A stretch of DNA of 47,269 bases from Mnemiopsis leidyi (GCA_000226015.1 JH153573.1:177014-224282); one strand, 5' to 3'. Shown: positions 10,338 through 23,442, counted from the stretch's first letter. Made by a program: numbers and translations. Notes: generated by a model not told the origin, from the sequence alone.

Positions 10338-13300
10338 ATGTTGCTAACGTCGGCAGCTGACAGCACGGCCATGCATAGCAAATTCGCTAATTTTGCGGAC
10401 TACAACGTGCCGAATTTAGCGAATCTCGCAACTCCAAACAACCCCTCCATTGTGTCTCGAAACTTAGAAGTAAATCTAGCCGAGGTGAGTTCCACAACAG
10501 ACATTCTACCCAGCCCACCAGCTAAATCAGAACAAGATAACTTCCTGAGATGCAGTCAGCAGTCAGCCGTTCCCCACGCCTCTCCAGTACCCATAAAGAG
10601 TGACCCGGAGCAGCCTCCCAACGCTTACCCATCGTCAGTTCTACACAGCCCTGCTTTCTTCAACCCCCCAACGATGCACTACTTCCAGAGTCCGAGTAGC
10701 TGTGCCACCAACACCCACTACCCCACCCAGTACAACCCCACCACCCACTCGAGGTACGACATGTACAACTCCCAGATCAGTCCCCAACACTTCACTGGGG
10801 TGGCACTCTCCTCCCTCATCAACCAGTCAGACCTCAGTCCGGGCTACTCTCCCATTCAGACCTCCCAGTTTCAGCACCCTCGTGACACTATGTCGGCGGA
10901 CCTGGCGGCAGCGGGGGCCGTGGCTGCGGCAGCAGCTCGGGCCCGGGTAGTGGGGGTCGAGGAGGAGGTGATCAACCAGCAGCGAGCTAGCCGGAGACAG
11001 ATGCACAAGATCTGCGAGCAGAAGCGGAGAGACGGACTCAAGACGGCCCTGGAGACTTTGAAGATGACCATACCGGGATGCAGTGTTCTGTCGGACCAGT
11101 CTCAACAAAACATCCTCCTCAAAGGTTAGTCTTTGTAAATTTGTTGTTAGATTTCATATTTCTATTCTCTTGTATTCTCCATCTCATTCCATGTAAATAC
11201 ATCCTCAACAGTGCCCCAAGGCGGTACAGCATCTACAAGTTTTTGCCGGACGCATTACCTCAATGTAGAATAATGGGCACTAAATTAGGGCGAGACAGCA
11301 TGCTAAAGTAAGGTATTACTGTTTATTGACCTGTCAAACTGTGTGGTACTTTCCAGCAGTAACAACTTTAAGCTTGCGTGTAAATTGTATGTGGGGATTG
11401 GCTGGTTTAAATGTCTTGACGGGCTTTGTGATTTATGTTATTGGTTTTCATTTATTTCTGACAGATGCTGAAAAATGGCAAAGAGGTTTAGAATTTTAGA
11501 AAGCTTGCAGGAAAGTTTAAGTAAAAATAAGCTCTCATTTGATTCGACCCATTTACAGACTAACAGATGTTTTTTTAGAAAATTCAAAATTTCTAAAAGC
11601 TGCGGTATCCATGTATAATCGTCCTTGTTTGGCAATGAGCTACATAGAATATTCAATCCCATTTAAGTATTTCTAAAAATGCAATTTAGAACAGTCGGAC
11701 TGAGGATTAATTTTTCCGACAAGGCTGTGATCAAAAAATTTGCTTAATCGCTCTGGTTATCGTAAATGTCCTGTCAACAAGGCCAAGGAGCTCGTCTTTG
11801 GCGTACTTAGAGAAACATATCCCCTCCAGTGAGTTGCCTACTGGAATTATGGCCCGCAAAATCGGGTGATTTGTTGGTATTTAAGCTCGCTAAGTACCGT
11901 TTACAAGTACAGTGCGGCACCTGCTGCCCCAAGTTTGAAATATCTACTCAGTCAGACCCTAAATTGAACGTCCTTTGAACTTGGGACTAGAGTTTGGAAA
12001 ATGCTTGTGTCATTGACCAACTGTAGTAGGTTATGGTACCGGACACAATTATAGAAACAGGGCACTGTGTATGTGGTAATAACTTGTTCAGACAAGGGCT
12101 TCTATCGAAATTCTTGAAATTTGTGTCATTGCTGTGTGCTCTTCAGGAGCATGTAACTCGACCTACAGGATATTGACACATTTGTCCCTCGTTAGCAACA
12201 CCAGATCAATGTAGAGATCTGGTGTTGTTAGTGCACCACTGCACCTAACCTTCTTCAGCCTAATTCAAGATTTGATGTAGACTAAAATAGGGAACTTCAA
12301 GATTCACCGATACCATCAACCATGGTATGTAACTGGAATGTTTTACACAGAACATGAATGAATAGTTAAAATCCCAGTGTCGAGCCCGGTGGGTTGGTTG
12401 CATCACCTCCCAAAACCAGACTCTATTCTGAGTGTTGAGGTGGGTGGTAAGCTAACTGGTTTATCCAACAATACGGTGCAGTTTGAGGGTCCTAATTAAC
12501 TCGTTTTATTTAACTATTGAGTCTGTTCGGTACTCCGGGTCGCCTTCTCCTCACATGATCCAGAATCCTGGCCTCACTGGTCGAGGTCTGGTCATGTGAT
12601 CGGAAACACCGTACACCATTGGCGGATGTGGCCGTCCTGCACACGCTAATTAATTGCAATGTAATATAAGTATGCTGCTGTTGAGTGAGCGACTTAAAGC
12701 ACCCTCAGGCCTCTGTGCCTGCGACGTCAAATTTAATATCATTAGAGTTCACAACCGCGGCACGCTCCTCATTGCGATCTTGCGGCCCGGTTCTATGGTA
12801 GAGAGCAATCGGGGAGAGAAACCAATCAGGCGGTTGCTTAGCAACCACGTGACGAGATTTAGTGCACTGCCGAGGTTCAGCACATTTTTGTTCTGATTAC
12901 AAGTGTGACCAGGGATTGCAACTCAGACTTTATTCAATATCCAAATGTAGGAGGCAAGATTGCATCACGTGACTTATTTACATATACAAATATAAACATA
13001 TTCCCATTCACATGCACTCTGTTGTGGCGATATGCCAATGGAAGGGACTATAAGTATACTGCATATGCCAAATGTCTATTTTGCACGTGCACGTGCTGAA
13101 TGCACACCTTGCTCTACGACTTCGATCTTACAATTTGAGCACGTGTATTTGATAAACTACATGCCGCGACACATACATGAGTGTTATGTATTGGTATAGG
13201 TGTGTATTGCAGTGACTATCAATTGACTATCAATGTATACAACAGAATGACATGTTGTATACAATGTAAAAGAATGTACATTGTATCAGTACTATTTCTG

Positions 13301-16300
13301 AAAAACGTAAAATTCATACATGCACTCAGTGATATTGAAGCATACGCCATAACTGTGCTGGCCTTCGTGCAACTCGCACAAATAAAATACATCCCATGAG
13401 AATGGGGGAAAATGAATAAAATCTAGTATGCTATATTACAGATAAGATATTATCCATATTCAGATTATGTAAGTGAATTCTGTGAGTTTTTTCTGCATTG
13501 AGTGCATACTGCATGTAAATTAAAACAGAGCTAATTTATTGACTAATTAACAAATTGTACCGTAAAACCACCCTGGTATGAAATATAGAAGACAAAAATA
13601 GTCTCGAATACAGCACATTGATTACAGTTGGTTTACATGACAACACATTGTACATCAAGTGATAATTCATCAACATGTTGAAGTAATTATATAGTGTTTT
13701 TGCAGAGTAGATAACGTATACCATTTCCTTGATTTCATTTCTGTTGTTTTTCTGCATGCCACATAACAGTTTGAATATCTTGTCAAAATAAGTCATAACA
13801 ATGAGTGCAGCTACAGGTACCTATCTTTAAAGCTTTCGATTCTAATGCTGTAAATTGAAGTGGGCTAAAACTTAAGGCTGGCTCAAATCTCGTAGTTGAA
13901 GAAATTTAATAGGGACTTGTTCATAAAGTAAAGAATGTGTAACATTTTTATTCCATTCAATATATGCCTATTCGATTCTATCTCTATCATATCCCGCCAT
14001 TCCTATTCTATGTTCTAACCAAGGTAGAAAAGCATGCTAAAGTAATTCTAGGAATTTCTTCCTCTACGGTGACGTACTGAAATTCAAGTATCAATTTTCC
14101 CGGACGGGTGACAGATCACTTGGGCGCGTGGCCAGCGGTCCTCACCTACAGTCTATTGTGGAGTGCTCTGTAATAGCCGCCCGTGTTGGCTCGTGCCCTC
14201 GTTTATCCGACTTAGAAGTGCTTTTCTCTCTTCTCAAGCTCGATTCTTAAGCTCCTTTCCATTAGAATTACATGCAATTGACATCAGGTGGCGGAATCCT
14301 GGCAAGCTGATTGGCTGCTGGACACGACAAAGTGCTGTGATTGGGCGGCTACTGATAAGGCAGGTGTTAGAAAGATAGCGACGCTGCATTAACCATGTGC
14401 TCCATTATTTCCAGATACCCAGCACGCTCCCAATGATGAGGGATGCTGGCCAGCACGTGGAGCTCTCCTCTGAATGTCCTGTAGCAGTTCCAAATATACT
14501 CCTTAATTACACGGGGAACTGCTGAGAAGTCTCCACAGTCCCAGCCCCACAGTTTGTAATGTCCGGACCTAGACCAGACAACCCTTACTCTAGCTTGCCT
14601 CCCAAACAAGCAATCTTGTCTGCAGGAATGTATCTAGTTGGTTCTAATTGAGAGACTTGTCTGTGTAGCTGGTCCACGGGGGAAGTTTCACTTAGCTCAC
14701 AGTCTCTAAGACAGCAGGTTGGAGTAGTTAAAGTATCAATATATACTAGAGTTTTAGTAGTTATAGGTAGTAGTAGTAGCTCCGTCTACAGGTTATTACT
14801 GGTCTCTAATTATGACGGTTGGCCCGGTTGCCGGGCAGCGCAGGACATGCTTTACCTGCACGTGCCACCCGCACACGAGGATACTTACTTAAGGACAGGG
14901 CGCAACATGGTTGTGCAGCGTCAACCTGAATATATGACTCTTGAGAGATGTGCCCGTTTATAGACGTAGTGCGCGGGTAGCACGTGCTATGGTCGCGACG
15001 CACGTGCTACTGATCTGCATGGTGATTGTTTGCTTTACACTTGCCATGTGGCACGGGAGTGTGTCTGTGTGGAGGGTACTTATTAAGAGTTCTGAGGTTT
15101 TGCCGGAGTTTTAGCAAGTGTGTGTTAACTTTTCATTGGGAGTAGTTCAATCATTAACATCTGAAGTGTGGAGGTATGTTCAGAATGAAGGAAATTAGGA
15201 GCATAGCGTGTTGGAATAGTCTAAACTGGTGGTATAGTATAAACTCTAAAGTAGTGTCGTGACACAAAGAGAAGTTCATAAAAGTTTGCAGACTGCTGAG
15301 CGCTATATTAGTATATTCTCATTGTTTTGTTGGACTGTTTCTCAGACAACAAAAACGGTCGGATAGAATTGCCCTGCACACTCTCAAAGAAAAAGGGTGT
15401 AGTTTTCAGGAAATTCAGCTGGCAGATCAAAGCAAAACGCACTGAGGTACACTCTCTCGGGGCAATTAACATCATGTAGGTCCTAGACTTTGAGAAAATT
15501 TTGACGTGACGCCGCGCCTTAAATTGTCACAATAATGGGAGAAGCTATGGTTGTGGTCAGTCACAGTTATCCCACCAATAGCTATGTCTATGTGACTGTC
15601 GGCCATGCTCTGCTGTTCGAGCGGGAAGATTAATACAATTGTTTAGAAATCAAAAATAATTTTAAAGGACAATTTCAAGCTATTTTGTAGGACAATTTCA
15701 AGCTATTCTAGAGGCCAGAGGAAGTTTTCTGCTCCTCTCAGTATAGAGTCTAAACTGATACAACGAAACAGATCGTTAATTTTAGGAGTTTCATTACCTC
15801 TGCAGTAATTCTCTAAGTCTAACCAGTTGTTATTTTCAGCGTACCAGTTCGTGTGTGATCTGTTAAGAAAACAGCAAGCAAACAAAGTGGTAAGTCACCT
15901 AAAAACTTTCATATTCCATTTGTTCTAAAAATTTAAATACTATCAATCTATTCTATATTTCCCCGAGATCCGATAAAGACTGCATTGCTACAGTTCTATA
16001 TATAGGCTAGAATAACACACATATACCACACCTCTATATATAGGCTAGTATAACACACATATACCACACCTCCAGATCTCTGGACAGCCTAACTCTAGGC
16101 CACACACCGTGATATGAGCTGTAGTATAATCACTACGCTGTCCATTGTTTGGAAAGTAAATAGAGCTGCTCAAAAGATAATCCAATGATCTGGTCACGTG
16201 GAGAAGCACAATGTGCGGAGGTCATGTGACAGTATGTAGTGCTGGAACCCCATTGTGCACTGCACTCAGCTTAACACCACCCGGCTCTCCTGATTAGTCA

Positions 16301-16936
16301 ATTGAAAGTCAGCTCGGTTCTGATTGGCTGGTCCAACCGTCGGCCAAATAGGATATGAGGTGGTGTGTATTCTGACTGAATGTATGGCCGAATCGACCAT
16401 AGCTCGCCGGGTTCGATCTTATCTACAACACGTACAGTTTTGATTTAATAAACCACGAACAAATCGTAGGATTTCAGTTTAAGTTTCACATAGTTCGCTT
16501 TAAGTGACATTACAACTAGAGGAGGGTTATAGTATAGCTAAATTTTCTAATATCAAATTTCTCAGGTGATAGAGGAGCTACAAAGCATGAGAGAGAAGAA
16601 TGATATTCTGCAGTCAGAGATCGATTATTTCAAGGAGGAGTACAAAAAACTCAGGTATGGTTAAAGTTAAGTCGGAGTTTTCAGACTAATGGTACTAGTT
16701 TTAAAAAAAATTGGCTATTGATGGACCAATAATGAAAAATGTATCAAATTCTAATCTTAATTTTTGATTCTAAAATAATATTCAGGTTCCATATCCTATA
16801 AACCGGCAAACCGCTAAACTTTTCAATGTTTATCTAAAATAACGTGCCGATTTTCAGTTCCGTTCCGATGAACAACGTGCCAACGAGCAGCAACATGTCC
16901 ATCATCAAGCCAGACTCCAGTCATGTGACCTCATGA
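10338..16936 (+). CDS. bHLH-leucine zipper transcription factor (MLX/Mondo/USF-like)
   Basis: The four exons are 10338-11124, 15840-15889, 16566-16654 and 16858-16936. Phases match at every join and give 334 residues. The start is the first ATG after an in-frame TGA at 10320-10322. Residues 1-190 are Pro/Ser/Asn-rich and low complexity, followed by an Ala run (about 190-202). The basic region RRQMHKICEQKRRDGLK (219-235) has the His, Glu and Arg-Arg (H223, E227, R230-R231) that read CACGTG. Helix 1 ends at TIPGC. Helix 2 (NILLKGAYQFVCDLL) is split between exons 1 and 2. Exon 3 is the zipper (VIEELQSMREKNDILQSEID). The EQKRRD core resembles MLX; the zipper spacing also recalls USF. It ends about 24 residues after the zipper, without the C-terminal domain of MLX and Mondo. 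The first intron is 4.7 kb and E-box-rich. Confidence 0.85.
12196..12227. repeat. 12-bp perfect-stem hairpin
   Basis: CAACACCAGATC (12196-12207) and GATCTGGTGTTG (12216-12227) are exact inverted copies around an 8-base loop, in the first intron of the bHLH gene. No function can be assigned. Confidence 0.6.
12822..12851. promoter_or_regulatory. CCAAT + RFX X-box-like + E-box cluster in intron 1
   Basis: CCAAT at 12822-12826 is followed by GGTTGCTTAGCAACC at 12832-12846. This is a near-palindrome matching the RFX X-box pattern (GTTGC..RGCAAC) and it shares its last C with CACGTG at 12846-12851. Three classic promoter motifs within 30 bp suggest an enhancer or an alternative promoter inside intron 1 of the bHLH gene. 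No exon start was seen next to it. Confidence 0.5.
12846..15006. promoter_or_regulatory. Intronic array of CACGTG E-boxes
   Basis: CACGTG hexamers start at 12846, 12966, 13084, 13090, 13140, 14454, 14859, 14981 and 15001. Two abut as CACGTGCACGTG (13084-13095), and the last two start 20 bp apart. All lie in the first intron of a gene whose product should bind this very sequence. The region also carries ATTGG (inverted CCAAT) boxes and a GGGCGG near 14310-14346. I see no coding exon between 11125 and 15839. Confidence 0.55.
15995..16070. repeat. 38-bp tandem duplication
   Basis: A unit beginning TCTATATATAGGCTAG and ending CATATACCACACC occurs at 15995-16032 and 16033-16070 with a single difference. 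It lies in the second intron of the bHLH gene, between the exons ending at 15889 and starting at 16566. A CACGTG lies downstream at 16195-16200. Confidence 0.75.
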
Positions 16937-19900
16937 TGTCCATCTTCAGACTTTCTTCAGAGTTAATGTAGGTTAAATCAAAGGAAATTCCGTATAAATT
17001 ATAGGTTTAACTTTCTGCAATTCGCGGGGCTGTGCTATTAACTTTTAAACGAATGGCTCAATCGCAAATTATAATACTTTTTCATCGTAAGATACGGTCG
17101 TTCCTGTGTAGTCCCAGTAAGGTGCCACATAACTCTGCCAACTGAGCGGTACATAAAACTCTCACTTTCTCCTCACTCTCAACTTGTTGTTAACGCAGCT
17201 ATTTTCACAGGTTTGCCACGGAAACAGCGCTTATCTCGTTATACTGTCAATGTTCCTCGCAAAACTTTTCCGCAAAATACTCAGCTGACATTCTCTTCGC
17301 TCTTATTGGCTCAAAAAGTCACGCGACTAAAATAGAGCTTCCCATTGGTCGGTGATTCTACGACAGTGTGGATATTGGACTCTATCGGAAGGTCGTTAAG
17401 TCAAAGAACATTTTGACTCCGTTAACGGTGAATTCTGAACGGAAATGTTGAATCTCCTGGCCGCGTGGATTGGATTGAAGATTCCTAATGTTTGTGGAAA
17501 TGACTTGAAGGTTCTGACTTCTGAACTATTGGACTGACTTTAACGAACACTGAAGACTTATTGGGATTTGGGCTTTATTCGGAATCATCAGGTTTTCTTT
17601 TAAATGCCTTGAGTTTCTAGAAAACTCCTCTAAAATCCTGTATTTAGGATTGAAAAATTCGTTGAAGAACTGAACTGTGCAATAGCCTAACCAAAAGTCC
17701 AAGTAGGCCATGTTTATGTTAAACTTATAGTATTGTTTCAAAGAGGTGTTATCTTATCAGTTAGAATTTAGCTTAAATAGAAATAGAAATGATTTCTTGT
17801 TATTCAGAAAGATCAGTTTTTTAATTTTTGATTGACCAAAAATCGAAAACACTGTTAAATTTTCTGAAAACATCGGACACTTTTCTTAGATAACCTAATT
17901 TTTCTTTTAACTTTTTTTGCCTCTAATATTACCGCCACTATTATAGACATCCCTAGTAATGTTATACGTTCCGATTTTTGGTTTGATGTAAATTCGATTT
18001 GTATATACCATTTTATATATTATTTAATAAATTATTGATATCTTAAGAACTTATAAATACTTGTACATTAAAAATAAGTATGAACATGTGACAAAAAATT
18101 ATTAAATGATATGTCAATGTGTCAGGCTAAAATCACCGAGCCACATAACGTTCTTATAACTTTAGTTAAACGACTAAAGATTTAAAACTTAATTTAAACC
18201 TCTCAATGACTCAATAAATATAATATTGCCTTCGGTGTGCCGACAGAACATGCATAAACAACATGAGTATGACATTAGGGACTGAGGCCAGAAAATATAT
18301 TTATCAGGAAAATTGTCATTACTATCAGCAGATAAGTAATAAGTCATACATTTATCGATAACGCTCAAGTTTCTCAGTCTCAGTAGATTATGTGGAAACT
18401 TGGCCGTAGCAGTGATTTCCTTGTAGGCAGCACGTGTTTATCAGAGTCAAAGTAAAACTGGCATAAAAAAGTGATTTCTAATACTTAATTTTTTATTATC
18501 AGAAAATATCAGAGAACATCCATTTGGAAAAACTTCTATGATCTATCTCAGTTAACTGTTTTGAGACAGTGAAAATGGGCTCTTTAGAGAGCCCAAATTT
18601 GATACTAATAGCAATATCCAAGGAGACCGACACAAATTTGAATCTGTTTTACACTCTCGAAAACAGTTTCACATTTTCTTGAAAGTTTTTCTTTATAATT
18701 AAATTTATATTTAAATACGTTAAACACAAGTTTTTCGAAAGCCTCTGACCAAAATCTTCTCGTATCTCAAAAATGTCTACAGAACTCCTCTCGAAAATTC
18801 AGTAGCTGATTGTTACGCCGTAATAAAACACCTCATTACACCATTTCACAAACAAGCTGGAAGACATGGTATAACTATATACGGACGTGTTTTAATTTGC
18901 AAAATTTTGGTATCGTCATAAATCGCCCATTCAGTTTAGCCCATGCAATTCTTCCAAGTCCAAACTAGGGTCTTCAGCTCCTCTGCACTTTTAAGATCAC
19001 AGTATTCAGCTACATTTTACATCTTATCCTTAAAATCTTCTATTTCCTCATCTGCTGTGATTAACTCTATCACCTTTTTATATTAGTCGCTTTCTTAAGT
19101 CCCCTCTTTCCTGAAAGTACGTGTGTTTTGTAGAGTTCCCCGCTTTAAAATTTAAATCTGCCCAAGAAGATGCGGAAATGTTCTAAAAATTTAGAACTCT
19201 GCTCCACATCGTGTCGATCTTGTATGCACTGAAGTGATAAATGGCCAAGGGTAATTCGAAATTAGATAAATATTGAGCCAGGATATGTCATGATACGACT
19301 ATGTCATTTGAAGATTGAGAAGGTCTCCTTGGGTAAAATACGGTATTGACGTTAGTTTGAGTTGATTCCATGAGTGATCTGTGATGTCGTATTCTCTAAT
19401 CTAATAGCAATACCAAAGATTCTGAGTCTGACAGTGGTACAGTGTACATTGTACATGTACACAGAATAGTTAACAGATTACAGGGCTTAGATTGTTCTCG
19501 TGTAACAATATCCGTGAACCGAAATCAAGACTGACAAAAAACTTATAACTGGACTAATTTCGAAATTCAAAGATGCATCCTCCGGCCACTCCAACCAAGC
19601 CTAGGGAACCCCTCCTTAATTAAATTATGTCTACTAAGTTAACCATTACCCTATGTTTAAACAGACACATTTTCTAATTGGATTTAGCCGTCTTACCTAA
19701 GAGTTAAATTGTGAAGAAGCAACAAGCCGAAGTAAGTAATTTTTGTCGGTTTAAGGGAGACAACAACGTGTGTAGACAACGGTATTCCAGATATGTCTCG
19801 AGATACGGGATTCGCTTTCTTAATAGCCTCAACCTAGTGTTCTTGAGGGTTTGTGAACGAAAATTGCAACTCAGTCCCCCTGATCTACATGTGTTTTTGT

Positions 19901-22826
19901 ATCTACTAATATTATAAAACTGCATTGTATCTCTCAGCTGCAGCCCTTTTCGCCAGGGCTAGTCGAATCCGGAGGTTCTTCTACTGAATCTACTTCTTAT
20001 TTTTGTACTACATAAGTAGCGAAGTACCTCTCTAAGTCTAGTACGCCTCTCTACCTCTGTATTAGTAGAGTTGTATAGTAGTAGTACGTCGACGCGGTCC
20101 CTCTGTAGAACTCGTTTTTTCAAGGGCAATTTTTCTTATCCATTTAGACCCGGAGATTTAGGATTTTAATTTCATGGAGAGGCTTTACTTTCAATCGCAC
20201 AATCCAACTTCTAATTAGTGTTTAAATGCATCAATAAAGTTCTTAGGGTAAGAATTTAAAACCGAAGTTATATATTAAAGGTTTGGTAAACTTGTCACAA
20301 GTTTGACTTTGAGCAGCTTTTCTGATCTGCTGGTACGCGGTCCCGCTGTTTCACGCGGTTTATCGGAAACAGAGTAAAAATGCCGAAAACCGAGTACTAC
20401 GAGAGAAATGTGCTACCGTAGTTCAACTGATTGTTGTGGATCAAAAGAGAATGATCAAATCGAATTTTTGATTATTTGGTATGGCGTATTATGATTATAA
20501 TAGTCTCACGGCGTCTGGGACTTAAATTAAATGTCCTGACAAGAGTTGAAGATATTGATAGCTGTGTGGGAGTTCTTGAATCTTAATGAAAACTCCAAAT
20601 TACAATTTTCAATCTCAGTTGGCGCAGTGCGCACCCTATTATAAAAGGAGTGCCATCAATGGTAATGATCAGTTAAATAGTTCAGGCTTAAAACTTGTAT
20701 TTGGGTCTCGTCCCCATACTATATAATTATAATATATATGTAATTAAAAGGACTGAGTAGTATTAAGGTAAGGTCCTCACATCAATATCTGATTTCCTAA
20801 GACTGATCCTTATGATAACAACCGTATTTAAATATCAAAGTTTGAACTCTGACAGAACTATTCTAACTAGCAGGAACCCCGTCTTCCGGCCGATTAATCA
20901 GACTACTTCTAGCCCGTTCCCCTTACCTGGCATGTTTCCCCTCCATCCTCATTCTACCTCCCTTCTCCTTTCTCTCTCTGCCCTGGCTATGTTCCCTTCT
21001 ACCTGTTCCTGATTCATCCTCCAACCTACACCTCCCTCCTCCTTTATCTTCCTCAAATAATTTTGGGGCTTAAGCCTTAAACCAATTCAGATTGCACAAC
21101 TGCTCTTAGTCTTGACACCACTTCAAGAAGAAGCTTTAAAAAGCTCCAAGAAGAATCCGGCGCGCAATGGGTCCTTTAAAATGCCTCATGTTGTTGATGG
21201 AAAACAAGAGAACTGTTCAGAGATCATTAGTTTTTAAATGCTCGAACATCGTTAAGTGAGATTTTCGAATAAGAAAATTTAGTACTGAAAGTGGAAACAC
21301 GTGATAAATGAATAGAAGTTCTAGTTAAACTTTAAGTATTATTTTTCTGATGATATATATAAATTGAAGCGGTAATAAGCCCTCTGTGAGCTAGTTATTG
21401 CCTCGCCCTCAGGTTGTATTGGTGTGTGCCTCTGTTGCTTGTTGTAATGTTTATCTTGTACTATAGTATGTTACTGTCAGTTTAACACAAAGGCTGAGTG
21501 CATGTACAATTATAATGCTCCAAAGAGTTATGATGGCTGCTAACTAGGCTAACCTGATCCTTTTCTTCTCCAATAAAGTTTCGTTCTCATAGCTCTATCA
21601 CATTATCACCCGGAATAGAGGGTTGCACACTATCAGTATGATGCACGTATGCAAACCGACAATTGGATACTGAGTTAAGATCAGTTGGTTCGCTATCCCA
21701 GCAAAACCTTTTGTAGTAATCGCCAACCGTATTTCTATAAACTTAAAGTTAGATAGTTAACGGCAATAAAGGGTGAGTGATTGGGTGGACTAGCAAATGG
21801 TGGGGTCACGTGACTAATCAATCGCAGTGTTTAATAGAAATAGAATATTTATCAAGAATAAATCATATGGTCAAGGTAAAACTGTGTTCTTCTGACGTTA
21901 GTTGTTGATTGGATATAACAGTTAGACACTAGCTAACTTGCGTTAGGGGACACAGCTAGCCTGCTAACTGAATCAGTCGGATCTGCATTCTTATTGCTCG
22001 TTTCACATGAACTATTTTGTACTAAGATTTTTTCCATCGTTTTGTGGATTTTACCTAGATGTATGATGTATCTAACTCTAAGTAAGTATCGAACTTATAT
22101 CTAATAATACGATTGTGAAACTAGTGGCAGTTGTTAAACATTTGATACCCACGTTCGCAGTCCGATTAAGTGAGGGTGTGATGCAGCAACAACGAACAAG
22201 ATATTATTAAGCGTTATGCAATAATCACTACTTTTATCTAAGGATCACATTTGATGGTTTTAATTCATCGATTTTAATTCGGTAAATTTTTGTCATAATT
22301 TAAAGAGGCAGAAATATGGAGTAAAAAGATGAGGGGCCTATATAACGTACACTTCACAGCGCATATTATTATATTGTTAAATAATTAAAGACAAACTTAG
22401 TTCCATCCTTAATCGGGCTGGCCGGGAGAGAGAAATAATTCAATTTGAACGGCGGTTTTGCTTGTTGCGTTAGTTCATGCTTGTGTAGTTACCGTCTAGT
22501 CGAAATCGTCTGGATAGAGTAGTACAAACATGAAATATTTGGTAACGATAGAAATGCCAGTGGCTTTATTGGTAAAAAGTGGGATTTTCATAGAAAATTT
22601 CTAATGGCACGATCAGCAACCTAGGAGTTGAGTACCTTTTTATTTCAAAGGATAAAATGATCTTCCAGAATTCGATATTGTGAACTGTGTAACGAAATTC
22701 AACTAGAAATAAAACTTTAGTAGATGATTCAATGAAGAAATCTAACACTTTTTATGAATATGATACTAAAATACTAACAAGTTAAGAGGCGGATACGGAC
22801 CGTCATCAAGTGTCCTTATTATTACA
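16937..22826. other. Long gene-poor region after the bHLH gene
   Basis: I find no exon chain or recognisable domain on either strand. The first part is presumably 3' UTR; an AATAAA occurs at 18026-18031, about 1.1 kb past the stop, and could serve the bHLH transcript. A strongly pyrimidine-rich plus strand runs from about 20930 to 21060. Isolated CACGTG sites occur at 18431, 21298 and 21807. ORFs of 60-73 codons look random and often overlap on both strands. Confidence 0.5.
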
Positions 22827-22882
22827 ATGCACTCGGTTCAATCAGGAACACATTACGTTCATATAATGACAAATCATGGTAC

Positions 22883-22918
22883 TTCCTGTACGCCAGGCTT
22901 TACCCTGGCGTACAGGAA
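22883..22918. repeat. 15-bp perfect-stem hairpin
   Basis: TTCCTGTACGCCAGG (22883-22897) is exactly inverted at 22904-22918 around a 6-base loop. With a 3-base bulge, ATGG/CCAT extends the pairing. It lies about 140 bp before the 18-bp satellite. It could be a small foldback repeat; nothing shows that it is transcribed. Confidence 0.7.
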
Positions 22919-23059
22919 CCATTTTGACAGAATAATTCTGAATCTGGAGTATTTCAGAGTTATTGGGGAGCAGCAGGTCATCACTGACTTTCATCTTGAC
23001 AGATTCAGTGTCAGCAAGACTCTTTCAAAAAAGACAGACTTGTCACACTCGACTCTGTT

Positions 23060-23442
23060 CCTTTTACTCAGCTTACTCCATTTACTCAGCTTACTCCTTT
23101 TACACAGCTTACTACTTTTACACAGCTTACTACTTTTACACAGCTTACTCCTTTTACACAGCTTACTTCTTTTACTACAGCTTACTCCTTTTACACAGCT
23201 TACTCCATTTACACAGCTTACTCCATTTACACAGCTTACTCCTTTTTACACAGCTTACTCCATTTACACAGCTTACTCCATTTACAAAGCTTACTCCATT
23301 TACTCAGCTTACTCCTTTTACACAGCTTACTCCTTTTACACAGCTTAATCCATTTCCTCAGCTTACTCATTTTACTGAGCTTAGTCATTTTACTCAGCTT
23401 ACTCCTTTTACTCAGCTTACTCCTTTAACTTAGCTTACTCCA
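23060..23442. repeat. 18-bp satellite array, about 20 units
   Basis: Units of the form CAGCTTACTCCTTTTACA repeat head to tail, with drift at a few positions (ACA/TCA, CCA/CCT) and occasional single-base insertions. Because 18 is divisible by three, frames stay open and give artefact peptides such as TQLTPF repeats. These are not genes. Confidence 0.9.

Noticed and set aside
16398..16430. GGTTCGATC, a T-loop-like string suggesting a tRNA
   Set aside because: No acceptor stem, D-arm or anticodon arm can be folded around it.
22827..23433. Two overlapping plus-strand ORFs of 173 and 156 codons
   Set aside because: They are translations of the 18-bp satellite, whose unit length is a multiple of three.
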